From NCBI GenBank assembly GCA_018333785.1, contig JAGXSU010000058.1, forward strand, positions 23,923-87,922: DNA of 64,000 nucleotides. Reading direction: 5' to 3'. Position numbers and translations under genes: made by a program. The notes beneath the pieces were generated by a model that saw only the letters and a list, made by a program, of their open reading frames with translations, had not been told where the DNA came from and did not search any database. The stretch is from Methylomicrobium sp. GTDB taxonomy: Bacteria > Pseudomonadota > Gammaproteobacteria > Methylococcales > Methylomonadaceae. Of the stretch, positions 26,824-35,758 are shown piece by piece (within the stretch, counting starts at the first letter, position 1; the number at the start of each line of letters is the position of its first letter).

Positions 26824-26997
26824 ATGAGCGACTTTTATAAAGATGTTTTAACTGGCGCGGTGTTTGTAACAGGTCTGATCGGCTTTATTTCAGGCGAGTT
26901 TATTATTTCATCGACCCTGTTTGCAGCAGCGGCTATTACCAGCAACGTTAACCTAAACCGTAAACGGGGTAATGCCGGTCACCTGTCATGCAAATAG
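26824..26997 (+). CDS. Small membrane protein, 57 aa
   Basis: ATG at 26824 with GAGG eight bases upstream. It translates MSDFYKDVLTGAVFVTGLIG and continues FISGEFIISSTLFAAAAI to NLNRKRGNAGHLSCK. The first 40 residues are largely hydrophobic, with a basic tail, consistent with one or two membrane segments. A rho-independent terminator follows 40 bases later. No family is recognised. Good signals at both ends argue that it is real. Confidence 0.6.
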   Translation: MSDFYKDVLTGAVFVTGLIGFISGEFIISSTLFAAAAITSNVNLNRKRGNAGHLSCK

Positions 26998-27036
26998 CCT
27001 CATCAACTCAAAGGCTGATTGAAGCCATCTCTTAAG

Positions 27037-27072
27037 AAACGTCCAAGGACTTAAACCTTGGGCGTTTTTTTT
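27037..27072. terminator. Rho-independent terminator
   Basis: ACGTCCAAGG pairs with CCTTGGGCGT (one mismatch) around a short ACTTAAA-type loop, followed by a T-run (27065-27072). It ends the small membrane gene on the plus strand and lies 3' of thyA on the minus strand. Confidence 0.8.
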
Positions 27073-27136
27073 CGTCCGTATCTTCCTCTCTCACCCTTTT
27101 ATCCGCAAATCGCGGAACTGTTCTTTAGGCAACACT

Positions 27137-27970
27137 TTAAATGGCTATTGGGGCTTTTATGGGGTCTTGTGGCGCATATCCGATGAGTTCAAAGTCCTCA
27201 AGCCGGTAATTAAAAATGGATTCGGGCCTGCGATTGATTTTCAAAATCGGAAGCTGCCCCGGCGTTCTTGATAATTGCAGTTTTGCCTGTTCGGTATGGT
27301 TAAGATAGAGATGCACGTCACCACCGGTCCAGATGAACTCGCCCACTTCCAGATCGCATTGCTGCGCAACCATATGGGTCAATAAGGCGTAGCTGGCAAT
27401 ATTGAAGGGCAAGCCCAGAAAGGTATCGCAACTGCGCTGATAAAGCTGGCAAGAAAGCTTGCCGTCGGCAACATAAAATTGGAACAGGGCATGGCAGGGC
27501 GCTAACGCCATTTTGCCGTTCGCGACGTTTTGCTGCGGACTCATTGATTCATCAGGCAAGTCCGCCACGTTCCATGCGGAAACAATAATGCGCCGGCTGT
27601 TGGGCATAGCTCGTAATTGCTTGATCACGGTTTGAATCTGATCGATTTGTCGGCCGTCTTTAGCGGGCCATGAGCGCCATTGATGTCCGTAGATCGGTCC
27701 TAAATCGCCTGATGCGTCAGCCCATTCATTCCAGATTGTGACATGATGCTGATGCAGGTAGTCCAGCTGCGTATCGCCGTTGAGAAACCATAACAACTCG
27801 TGAACAATTGATTTGAAATGCACTTTTTTTGTCGTTACCAGCGGAAATCCAGTGGCTAGGTCAAATCTTAACTGATGTCCAAAGATCGAACGCGTACCGC
27901 TGCCGGTTCTATCGCCTTTCAGGGCGCCTTCTTTGAGAATTTTCTCCAATAATGCCAAATACTGTTTCAT
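27137..27970 (-). CDS. thyA: Thymidylate synthase
   Basis: A 277-residue enzyme that makes dTMP from dUMP with methylene-tetrahydrofolate. [16 protein letters not shown] binds the substrate phosphate. [12 protein letters not shown] and [11 protein letters not shown] follow. The catalytic Cys159 is in [13 protein letters not shown], and [20 protein letters not shown] completes the dUMP site. It is about 13 residues longer than the E. coli enzyme, through an insertion before the catalytic Cys ([10 protein letters not shown]). It overlaps lgt by four bases, as in many gammaproteobacteria. Confidence 0.96.
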   Translation of the reverse strand: MKQYLALLEKILKEGALKGDRTGSGTRSIFGHQLRFDLATGFPLVTTKKVHFKSIVHELLWFLNGDTQLDYLHQHHVTIWNEWADASGDLGPIYGHQWRSWPAKDGRQIDQIQTVIKQLRAMPNSRRIIVSAWNVADLPDESMSPQQNVANGKMALAPCHALFQFYVADGKLSCQLYQRSCDTFLGLPFNIASYALLTHMVAQQCDLEVGEFIWTGGDVHLYLNHTEQAKLQLSRTPGQLPILKINRRPESIFNYRLEDFELIGYAPQDPIKAPIAI

Positions 27971-28749
27971 GCGTCTCGTTTATAGGCAAAGTAAACCATG
28001 AGGCCACCTATCAATATCATGGGGGTGGATAAAATTTGCCCCATTGTCACCCAATCCAGAGCCAGGTAGCCCAGGTGAGCGTCGGGCATGCGGAAAAATT
28101 CGACAAAAAACCGGAAGCATCCGTACAGCATGACCGCGAGACCAGTCGGCGCCATGACCGGCCTGGGTTTTTGGGTAAACCACCATAAAATGATAAACAG
28201 CACGATGCCTTCCAAAAACGCTTCGTACAGCTGAGAAGGATGACGCGGCAAAGGACCGCCGCCAGGGAATATCATCGACCAGGGTACATCCGTGGTGCGG
28301 CCCCATAATTCACCGTTGATAAAGTTGCCGAGACGGCCGGCGCCCAAGCCGATAGGCGCTAATGGCGCAATAATATCGGTCAGTTGCAGCATGGTGCATT
28401 GTTGTTTGCGGGCAAATAACCACATGGCAATAAAAACGCCCAGCATGCCGCCATGGAATGACATGCCGCCTTGCCAGATTTTATAAATGACGGACGGATC
28501 ATTGAGAAATTCGTTGAAATTATAAAACAGGATATAACCCAAACGGCCACCCAAAATCACCCCAAGTGCGCCATAGGTAACCAAGTCTTCTATGGCTTCA
28601 GGTGTTACCGGTGAACCGGGCTTTTCGGCTCTTTTTTTGCCCAAAATCCAGACCCCGGCAAAGCCGATCAGATACATCAAGCCGTACCAGTGTATATTGA
28701 CGGGTCCTAAGCTGATAGCGACAGGGTCTATAGCAGGGTAATTCAGCAT
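27967..28749 (-). CDS. lgt: Prolipoprotein diacylglyceryl transferase
   Basis: A 260-residue inner-membrane enzyme with about seven membrane helices. It transfers diacylglycerol to the lipobox Cys of prolipoproteins. The Lgt signature [14 protein letters not shown] is present. The catalytic/binding stretch [11 protein letters not shown] with its conserved His is near the N-terminus. [20 protein letters not shown] and [17 protein letters not shown] complete the family pattern. It supports the many lipoproteins in this window. Translationally coupled to thyA. Confidence 0.96.
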   Translation of the reverse strand: MLNYPAIDPVAISLGPVNIHWYGLMYLIGFAGVWILGKKRAEKPGSPVTPEAIEDLVTYGALGVILGGRLGYILFYNFNEFLNDPSVIYKIWQGGMSFHGGMLGVFIAMWLFARKQQCTMLQLTDIIAPLAPIGLGAGRLGNFINGELWGRTTDVPWSMIFPGGGPLPRHPSQLYEAFLEGIVLFIILWWFTQKPRPVMAPTGLAVMLYGCFRFFVEFFRMPDAHLGYLALDWVTMGQILSTPMILIGGLMVYFAYKRDA

Positions 28750-28791
28750 GTTTTTCTCTTCAAAATAAAAAATCCGGTTACGTCGAAAGCA

Positions 28792-29466
28792 TTAACTTTC
28801 GAAAGATAATAGATTGCCAAATGCGCAATGCCAATCAACATCAAATTGATCGACTGCCGGTTGAACAGCAGGATGAGCAAGTAATTGCGCAGTCACATCG
28901 ACAGGCAGGGTGATTGCCGCTACGCCTAATTTCAAAACCTCAACCACTTGTGCTGAGTTTTTAAAGCTGGCCGGTAGCAGTTTGGTTTTCAGTCCGTATT
29001 GATTGATCAGTAATTGCAGATCAGCTACGACTTTGATGCCGTCAGCACCCATCACGTCAATGCGGTTGACATAAGGAGCCAAATAATCTGCTCCTGATAA
29101 AGCGGCTAAAAAACCTTGATGGGTGGTGTAGATCGCGGTGGCCAGGACCTGAATATTTTCAGCCTTAATGAGTTTGATCGCGGTAAGGCCCGTTTCTGTA
29201 GCGGGCACCTTTACCACCAGATCATAAGGCAGGGCCGCTATGTTTCTGGCTTCTTCGACCATCCCATCAACCGTTTGACTGACTACCTGAACAAAAAAAC
29301 GGGCATCACCCGCTAAAATTGAAGCAAGTTCGGGCAAAATCCGGCTGATGCCTATACCGGCTTTAGCGAGGATTGACGGATTAGTCGTTACCCCTCTTAT
29401 CGGCAGGCAGGAGTTGAAGCGGGCAACTGCATCCACATCGGCGGTATCCAGATAAAACTCAAGCAT
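28792..29466 (-). CDS. fsa: Fructose-6-phosphate-aldolase-type transaldolase
   Basis: A 224-residue class I aldolase of the FSA/TalC clade. It is shorter than true transaldolases. The sequence follows E. coli FSA: FYLDTADVDAVAR, GVTTNPSILAKAG, LVVKVPATETGLTAIKLI with the Schiff-base Lys, ATAIYTTHQGFLAALSGADY, APYVNRIDVMG and LLPASFKNSAQ. It probably cleaves fructose-6-phosphate to dihydroxyacetone and glyceraldehyde-3-phosphate or does related C-C chemistry; small FSA-type enzymes can also act as transaldolases. In a ribulose-monophosphate methanotroph it would touch sugar-phosphate rearrangement (inference). Confidence 0.87.
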   Translation of the reverse strand: MLEFYLDTADVDAVARFNSCLPIRGVTTNPSILAKAGIGISRILPELASILAGDARFFVQVVSQTVDGMVEEARNIAALPYDLVVKVPATETGLTAIKLIKAENIQVLATAIYTTHQGFLAALSGADYLAPYVNRIDVMGADGIKVVADLQLLINQYGLKTKLLPASFKNSAQVVEVLKLGVAAITLPVDVTAQLLAHPAVQPAVDQFDVDWHCAFGNLLSFES

Positions 29467-29639
29467 ATTTTGAACCGTTTTTTAAAATTGCAGATATTTT
29501 ATCATCAGTGTCTCTTTATAATGGAAAATTCAGCCAACAAATGTTGACTGTGGTAGTATGGATTTCGTAAAGTCCCATGCAATACATTATTGATAAAGGA
29601 TTTCACATTCAAATTTTCAAAGACAAGGTATCTAAAGCA

Positions 29640-30020
29640 ATGAACTTAAAAAAATTAATTATTACTGTGATCGTTATGTTCTCTATGGGGACTTTATCCA
29701 CTGCATTTGCAGCAGGAAAAATTGAGAACGCTACTCCCGCTCAAGTAAAAGAATCAATTGCAAGCGCATTAAAAAACTCTGAAGATGCATTAGCCGCTCT
29801 TAAAAATGGCGATAGCAAAGAAACTATTATGGATTTGATTGGTGCTGCACGTCAGGATTCAAAAAGAATTGAAGTAGGCAGACTTGATGTTCAACGTAAC
29901 AAAGCCTCAGCAAAATTAAAAAATGCGCGTATAGCGATTAACAAAGGCGACAACGCAGCAGCTGAAGCGGCTTTAGTTGACGCAATTAAAGGTTACCAAG
30001 AAATCAAAGCCGGGTTTTAA
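29640..30020 (+). CDS. Small secreted helical protein, unknown
   Basis: About 126 residues from ATG 29640. It has a signal peptide (MNLKKLIITVIVMFSMGTLS, cleaving after AFA) and a helical mature part with two short repeated motifs (SALKNSEDALAALKNGDSKE and KNARIAINKGDNAAAEAALV), perhaps helical-hairpin like. No enzymatic motif. Start 29577 was rejected as it puts 21 residues ahead of the signal peptide. No ribosome site is clear. Confidence 0.65.
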   Translation: MNLKKLIITVIVMFSMGTLSTAFAAGKIENATPAQVKESIASALKNSEDALAALKNGDSKETIMDLIGAARQDSKRIEVGRLDVQRNKASAKLKNARIAINKGDNAAAEAALVDAIKGYQEIKAGF

Positions 30021-30283
30021 TTATTGGCAAATCCAAGGAACAGCAGTTTTATAGGGAATTATCCGATTGAATGGATATAGACAAACAGTGATGACCATCA
30101 AGTATCTGATTTGTTGAGTTAACGGTAAACCCCGTTTGCCGTTAACATCCAATCAATAGTTCAGCAGTACGAACACTCCGCACGTAAGCTAACTTTTCAT
30201 GGGGTTATAAAATTTATTAACACACTTGACATAAGCGTTGATTTTTCGGATTTTGTATTCTCGGACAAGCCCCTAGGAATACT

Positions 30284-31117
30284 ATGAAAAAGTTTGATTT
30301 GCTCTGTCAACTCAGCTGCAACCTGCTGGAACCGGCCGCTTTGGTGTTTAATATTCAGCCAGTTGATAATAAAGTTCAGAAGGTTCTGAATGAAAATCTT
30401 CAGATTGAGCCCTTTATTCGGCCCGAAAAATTCTTAGATCCGTTAGAAGGCAATCGCTGCTTTAGAGTCAATCCTTCTGAAGGTGAAATACAAATTCAAT
30501 ACAGTGCCACTGTGGCAGTTTCCCCTGCCTGGTTTGACCCCTTCGAGATTCACGAAACACCCACCACAAAGCTTCCTGTAGAAACGTTGCGATATCTTTA
30601 TCCCAGCCGTTATTGTCAGTCGGATTTGCTGTTTGGATTGGCAATGTCCGAATTTGGCAATTTGGCATGGGACTATTCTCGGGTTACAGCCATTTGCAAT
30701 TGGATTTATGACAAAGTCAGGTACATATCCGGTAGCAGTGACTCCCAGACTTCAGCCTATGATACCGCTACCCAGAGGGCAGGCGTTTGCCGTGATTTCG
30801 CTCATTTGGCGATTGCTTTCTGCCGTGCTTTAAACATTCCCGCCCGTTTTGTTTCGGCTTATGCCTATCAGTTGGAACCACCTGATTTTCACGCTTGTTT
30901 TGAAGCCTATCTTGGTAATCGCTGGTATTTATTTGATCCCACGAGGCGTGCGCCATTGGACGGTATCATCAGAATCAGTTCAGGTCGAGATGCTGCCGAT
31001 GTTTCCTTTGTCACTTTCTTTGGTGCAGTGCAACTAAACCGGATGAATATATCGGTGGTCCTGACGGAGGAATCCGAAGACCATCCGTTAAAAGACACCG
31101 GGGCGATTGCGATTTGA
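30284..31117 (+). CDS. Transglutaminase-like cysteine protease-fold protein
   Basis: A 277-residue protein with an N-terminal Bact_transglu_N-like beta domain (FRVNPSEGEIQIQYSATVAV) and a transglutaminase core. The triad is visible: Cys in GVCRDFAHLAIAFCRAL, His in DFHACFEAYL, Asp in WYLFDPTRR. No signal peptide is seen, so it is cytoplasmic. Such proteins usually hydrolyse or rearrange peptide bonds and are often found beside circularly permuted ATP-grasp or alpha-E genes; none is next to it here. Its 3' end faces the Wzz-like gene, 28 bases away. Confidence 0.88.
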   Translation: MKKFDLLCQLSCNLLEPAALVFNIQPVDNKVQKVLNENLQIEPFIRPEKFLDPLEGNRCFRVNPSEGEIQIQYSATVAVSPAWFDPFEIHETPTTKLPVETLRYLYPSRYCQSDLLFGLAMSEFGNLAWDYSRVTAICNWIYDKVRYISGSSDSQTSAYDTATQRAGVCRDFAHLAIAFCRALNIPARFVSAYAYQLEPPDFHACFEAYLGNRWYLFDPTRRAPLDGIIRISSGRDAADVSFVTFFGAVQLNRMNISVVLTEESEDHPLKDTGAIAI

Positions 31118-31145
31118 TCAACGAATCACCCACCGTTTTTGCAAT

Positions 31146-33131
31146 CTAAACAGACTGTATTTTGAAGGTGTTGATAAATTCTGCCAGGACAGGGTGAACT
31201 GTTTCGATTTGGTCAATGCCACAACCAGGCCGAGGCGGAGAATATCTGGCGTAATTCAGTAAATCGGAGGTCGGAAGATAACCTACCAGGTTCACTAATT
31301 CACCTAGCCGCAAACCTTGTTTTACCAGGTAGACAATATAAGTATGTCTTATTGATTGGGCGGATATTTCCTCGGGATGGGACAGGCCTGCATCAATAGC
31401 CGCCAGTGATATTAATGCGGACAATTCATGGTTGCTTGACGATTGCTGTTCTTCAAACACTGGGGATTTATCGAGTTTTTCTACCAGGTCTTTCGTTGCT
31501 TTACTGAGTTTAAGGGTGCGCGGAATAGAGCCCCTCAAGGCCATTGTGTTTTTGTCGTAGTCAATATCATCAGGTTTAAGGTTAGCCGTCTCATCCAGAG
31601 AAAGTCCGCAAAGCAACAGACAGATTAACCTTTGGGTTACGCTATTGGCGTTGACAAGTAACCCCCTTAAATCACTATCGGTAAGCTCTCGATCATGCGT
31701 CATCATCAGCGCCGGATTTTGATGTTGTTGCAGCGAGGGTAGCGGTGATTGTTGATAGTCCAGATGATTCAAACGACCATCCTGAGGAATACCGAAGCCG
31801 GATATCATGACGCTGGGTTGATGCTGTTGCGTCCGGCTTAAATAGTCAAAAAGCCAGACACTGATCAGGCCCAACAGCAAAGAGCCTGACACCGCTATCA
31901 GGGCATCGCGGTGATAATCGGGACTGATGGGTTGTAGCGGTAACCGCGCGCGTTCGACGATTTCAACTTGCGGGTATTTTTCATACTGCTGCGTCTCAAT
32001 TTGTACATACCGTTCCTGAGTTTCCCGGTAAATTTTTTCCAAACCTTCCAGATCGGATTTAAGTCTTTCGTGTTCCGTGAAACGGGTACTGAAATCGGCA
32101 GCTAACTTTTTATGAGCATTGAGTTGCTCCTTAATGGCATTCACTGTTTGACGGGCCGCGGCATATTCCTGTTCGGCCTCTGAATGGACTATCTGTTTGC
32201 CAAAATGACTTTTACTTTCTATTTCATTTTCAAGCTTTTTGATTTCTTCGGGAAGTTGTTTGATGGCAGGTTGCAAGGCCATAAATCCTGGGGTATAGCG
32301 CTGTTGGAATTCGGCCAGTTTTTCTTTAAGTTGCTGCAAGCGAAGCTCAAGCGCTGCCAGATTGGCTTGGTCTTGTTTGGGTACAACGACCTTTCCTTCG
32401 GCGATCGCTTTGTTAATGGCTTCAAGTTTGGCTTTGGCTTTAACTTCTTCTTCACTCGCGTTATTTAGAGAGGTCGTCAATCCTTTCAGTCTGGCTAAGA
32501 CATCGTTTTCATCGCGCCCGGTTGAGATAATGTCATGCTGATGACTGAATTGAGTCAATTCCGAACGGGTCTCTTCGATTTTTTGTTCTAAAGCCAGTAG
32601 TTCCTCCTTAAGCTTTTGCGTGGTACCGCTTTTGTTTTTTTCAATCTCCTCTGCACGCGCATCGCTATAAACATCGATCCATGTATTAATCAGTAAAGGC
32701 AGGAGTCCAGGTTCAGTGCTTTCTGCCAGCATCCTGACCAGATTCGTTTCCGGAATGGGCTGTACCTGCAAGATCTGATGAACCTGGGACATGTCCATCT
32801 GTATTTCGGGGCGTGTCAGTTTAAGCCGCCTGATGGTTTCAGTCAGTAATTCCTGGCTCAACAAAACTTGCCGTTGAATGGCGACATGCTCTACATCAGG
32901 GACCTTGCTCGCTTGATCGATAGCCGTCATTGCCGAGGTAAGTAAGGTTGCTGTGCTTTGAAAAATGGCGGGGCGGCTGTAACTGAAAATCAGGCTGATT
33001 GAGGCCGAACAAACAAAGACCATCAAAAAAATAATCAACCTGGGCGAGCGGTACCAAGGCGGTTGATTTACGGTTGGAATGCCGGACGGGTTTTTTTCAA
33101 TGATCTCTATGTGTGGGGGGTAAATGTTCAC
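31146..33131 (-). CDS. Wzz/GumC-type chain-length protein fused to a degenerate tyrosine-recombinase domain
   Basis: A 661-residue inner-membrane protein. TM1 (about 31-51) and TM2 (about 410-430) bracket a long periplasmic coiled coil (about 165-400). This is the plan of GumC/Wzz polysaccharide co-polymerases, which set polymer length. The cytoplasmic C-terminus (about 475-640) aligns with the catalytic domain of phage integrases: LICLLLCGLSLDETANLKPD, then SIRHTYIVYLVKQGLRLGEL, LVGYLP and LLNYARY. Against XerD the box-I Arg is Ser511, the H-x-x-R His is Gln592 (Arg595 kept), the LGH His is Tyr618, and the nucleophile Tyr627 is kept at the exact spacing. A tyrosine kinase would be more usual here. 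Recombinase activity is therefore unlikely; DNA binding, protein binding or a regulatory role is inference. It lies by a membrane GH17 gene. Confidence 0.75.
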   Translation of the reverse strand: MNIYPPHIEIIEKNPSGIPTVNQPPWYRSPRLIIFLMVFVCSASISLIFSYSRPAIFQSTATLLTSAMTAIDQASKVPDVEHVAIQRQVLLSQELLTETIRRLKLTRPEIQMDMSQVHQILQVQPIPETNLVRMLAESTEPGLLPLLINTWIDVYSDARAEEIEKNKSGTTQKLKEELLALEQKIEETRSELTQFSHQHDIISTGRDENDVLARLKGLTTSLNNASEEEVKAKAKLEAINKAIAEGKVVVPKQDQANLAALELRLQQLKEKLAEFQQRYTPGFMALQPAIKQLPEEIKKLENEIESKSHFGKQIVHSEAEQEYAAARQTVNAIKEQLNAHKKLAADFSTRFTEHERLKSDLEGLEKIYRETQERYVQIETQQYEKYPQVEIVERARLPLQPISPDYHRDALIAVSGSLLLGLISVWLFDYLSRTQQHQPSVMISGFGIPQDGRLNHLDYQQSPLPSLQQHQNPALMMTHDRELTDSDLRGLLVNANSVTQRLICLLLCGLSLDETANLKPDDIDYDKNTMALRGSIPRTLKLSKATKDLVEKLDKSPVFEEQQSSSNHELSALISLAAIDAGLSHPEEISAQSIRHTYIVYLVKQGLRLGELVNLVGYLPTSDLLNYARYSPPRPGCGIDQIETVHPVLAEFINTFKIQSV

Positions 33132-33176
33132 CGTTGACCTCCTCCTGTCATAAATGCGTGGTTGAGCAGATACTTT

Positions 33177-33304
33177 GATTATTCAGCGTAGGTTGGGTAG
33201 CATGCTTTTCGCAACCCAACAATTAACGCCATGGCCTTGAATTGTTGGGTTGACTATCGCCAACCGCAACCTACACAGTGCATCACCTTTGTTTTGTGGC
33301 GCTG
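33177..33304. repeat. TAGGTTGGG-type repeat, copy 1, in a gene-free gap
   Basis: ATTATTCAGCGTAGGTTGGG opens it, with two nested inverted segments (CGCAACCCAACAATT / AATTGTTGGGTTG; GTAGGTTGG / CCGCAACCTAC). CAACCTACACAGTGCATCAC and TTTGTTTTGTGGC close it. The same repeat is inverted at 44217-44296. The rest of the gap (33132-33490) has no gene; TGCAGCTAAGCAAGTG at about 33391 is unremarkable. Confidence 0.75.
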
Positions 33305-33490
33305 CTGAACAGTTTCAATCCATTTATCTTTTTTAAGCCGCTTGGCTTTATAGATTAAAAAGTGTGTGTTTGATCATGCTCTTTTTTTTTGCAGCTAAGC
33401 AAGTGATTTTTCCCCTGCAGATGGCTAAAGACAGCCACTTATTTTTAAAATCGGGTCATACCCAAATCAAACACACTCATAAGGCCGTCT

Positions 33491-35197
33491 TTATGGTTGA
33501 GTAATCTCCTCTTTTGCGCTGTTCGGCCGATACAAAAAGGGCAGTGCCATAATCAGCAGGCAAATTAGCCAAATGACCAACTGTTGATTGCCCAGAGTGA
33601 AAGACAGGGCAACCCGGATACGTTCAGCATTGCCTGGATAAGCTTGGATTAAGTCCCGTGCGACGACAAACGCATAGGTTTCGCCAATGACCAAAATAGG
33701 GGCCATGACAAGCAAGGCGTAGCCTAACCTAGTGTCATGATTTATTCGATTGATGCCCGTGCCGATCAGATTTTCGATAGACACTGATTTAATGGAAAGC
33801 TGTTTTGACGCTAAAAAATGGGTAAAAATCAGAGCTATTAAGCTGATGACAGGGATTGCAGCCAATTCGACCGGAAAGCTGATATAGCGGCCATTAATGG
33901 CCAGGCCCAAGGTTTTGTATAAAGCAAATGCGCCAAATACAAAGAAGATACGGTACAGCCAAGTGCCTAATTTAGGATGGATGGCGTTTTGTGTTAACTG
34001 ATTAATCAGCTTGAATAAGATTAAACCGCTGAGCGCAGCATTGAATAACGCGCCGGTTAAAGTAATAAATCGTTGCCAATGGCTATAGCTGGTGTAAAAC
34101 AGCTCGTCGATCTGAACGATCAGCAATACGCCAAGCAGCTGGGTAAAAACCAAATAACCCAAGGCGATTTGCCAGTTTACAGTGAGCAGCTGTTTACGAA
34201 AGGCAAACGCGACCATCAGCAAAAAGAGTGACGAAAAAATACAGCGTTCATACCAGTCATCATTTTCATAGACGGGCCCGGTAAGCGGGAATACTTCCTT
34301 GCGTTCAGATGAATACAAGCCCCAGTTGGCGCCGACCACGCCTTCCAGGTTGCTCTTCCACGGCTGATTGAAAGCCTCCACAATGTTGTAGTCGAAACCG
34401 TTTTCCGTTGCGACTTTAATCAGTCCCCGGATAAACATGGCTTCATTGACAATACTGGGCACTGCCGATCCGCGTTGCCGTCCTTTGCCCGGCCAGCCGG
34501 ATTCGCCAATTAGAATGGGTTTTCCGGGGCTGATTTGATCGGCTTCTGCGCGAACTTGCTTGTAAATCCGGTCAATATGTCCGGGTGCCTCTTCGACAGG
34601 AATAGGCTCGTCTTCCCAATAAGGCAGAATATGAATGGTGATAAAGTCGACTTCTTTGATCAGTTCCGGATGTTTAAGATACATGGACCAAACATCGGCA
34701 TACGAGACGGGCTGCTTGACCGCTTGTTTGACGCGGCGGATATAGTCCAGCAGTTGTTCCGGTTTCAAATCACCCCGCAACAACACTTCATTACCGACAA
34801 TGACGCGCTTAATGACATCGGGATACGTGTTTGCGGCGTGGATAAGCGCCTCAATTTCCTCATTGTTGTCTTTTTTGCCATATCCCAGCCAGGCCCCCTG
34901 TATCATGTTGAGGCCGTATTTCCCGGCAAGCTTGGGCGTGACGCGCATATTTTCAGCGCTGGAATAAGTTCTGATGGTATGCGTTTTATCAGCCAGTAAG
35001 CGTAAGTCTTCATCTATTTGCGCTTCGGTAGCAAATTTTTCTTCAAGAGGACTTTGGCCTTCCCTGAACGGGGCGAACGATAAACTGTTCAATTTGCCCT
35101 CGGGAACGTCTTCGCCAACGTTCTGAGGCTGATTGAATAGCCAGCTGATGCCAATATTGGACAGGATGACTAAGACGGCAATGACTATAAATCTCAT
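33491..35197 (-). CDS. Membrane-bound GH17-family glucan hydrolase/transglycosylase
   Basis: A 568-residue inner-membrane protein. After one N-terminal helix (FIVIAVLVILSNIGISWLF), a GH17 barrel of about 280 residues faces the periplasm. The candidate acid/base is in RVIVGNEVLLRGDL, and the nucleophile in PILIGESGWPGKGRQRG. About eight transmembrane helices form the C-terminal half (for example SSLFLLMVAFAF, IALGYLVFTQLLGVLLIV, LLVMAPILVIGETYAFVVA). Such proteins modify or elongate beta-1,3- or mixed glucans during export. It lies 360 bases upstream of the Wzz-like gene on the same strand, consistent with an exopolysaccharide function, though glycosyltransferases are not in the window. Confidence 0.83.
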   Translation of the reverse strand: MRFIVIAVLVILSNIGISWLFNQPQNVGEDVPEGKLNSLSFAPFREGQSPLEEKFATEAQIDEDLRLLADKTHTIRTYSSAENMRVTPKLAGKYGLNMIQGAWLGYGKKDNNEEIEALIHAANTYPDVIKRVIVGNEVLLRGDLKPEQLLDYIRRVKQAVKQPVSYADVWSMYLKHPELIKEVDFITIHILPYWEDEPIPVEEAPGHIDRIYKQVRAEADQISPGKPILIGESGWPGKGRQRGSAVPSIVNEAMFIRGLIKVATENGFDYNIVEAFNQPWKSNLEGVVGANWGLYSSERKEVFPLTGPVYENDDWYERCIFSSLFLLMVAFAFRKQLLTVNWQIALGYLVFTQLLGVLLIVQIDELFYTSYSHWQRFITLTGALFNAALSGLILFKLINQLTQNAIHPKLGTWLYRIFFVFGAFALYKTLGLAINGRYISFPVELAAIPVISLIALIFTHFLASKQLSIKSVSIENLIGTGINRINHDTRLGYALLVMAPILVIGETYAFVVARDLIQAYPGNAERIRVALSFTLGNQQLVIWLICLLIMALPFLYRPNSAKEEITQP

Positions 35198-35390
35198 AAA
35201 TGCGGTATATAAAAGGAACTGTGAGTTGAAAAATCAGCAACTGGGTGATTTTTAATGGAAGACAGATTTTCCGGCCAAATGGTTTTGCCTTCAAACAAGA
35301 AACGATATTATCCCTTTTTAACGTGTTGATGTCTGCAGAAGACAAAAGCATATGATCAAGTTTTCTTATAACAGCGGGAATAAAATTATT

Positions 35391-35678
35391 GAAGTTTCCC
35401 AATAATTTCAAAAACGGACAGCCATCATGCTTGGGCTGCAGGAATTATCGATAGAGTCTGCGTAAAAGGTAGCAAACCTATTTAATAAAGCACTATCGCG
35501 CGAGGCTGAGGCGTCATCCCGGCAGGGATTGCCGGGATCTAGGACACAAGGACGTGCTACAGCTCTCGCCATCCATGGCTTCTGGTTTCCGGCAATCCAT
35601 GCCGGAACGACGGTAACTATTAATGCAAACAACGCTCTCTAACAAGCGAGGACAGTCCTAAAAAAACTGGGAAACTTC
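35391..35678. mobile_element. MITE-like element, copy 2 (288 bp), inverted relative to copy 1
   Basis: The ends GAAGTTTCCCA (35391-35401) and TGGGAAACTTC (35668-35678) match those of 25699-26048. Its complement tracks copy 1 closely from TTGTTAGAGAGCGTTG through the REPs to the terminus. REP palindromes lie at 35517-35537 and 35587-35607. ORFs at 35043-35411 and 35408-35632 are shadows. The flanks share TAAAATT. No transposase. Confidence 0.8.
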
Positions 35679-35758
35679 ACTAAAATTTTTTTCTCTATTT
35701 TAACGAGTCGGCAGTACACTTTGCGAACGTGAACAAATGGAAAATAGTAGCTCTTATT

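Noticed and set aside
31160..31710. Separate phage integrase gene
   Set aside because: It is in the same frame as the Wzz-like part, with no stop or start between, and lacks most catalytic residues.
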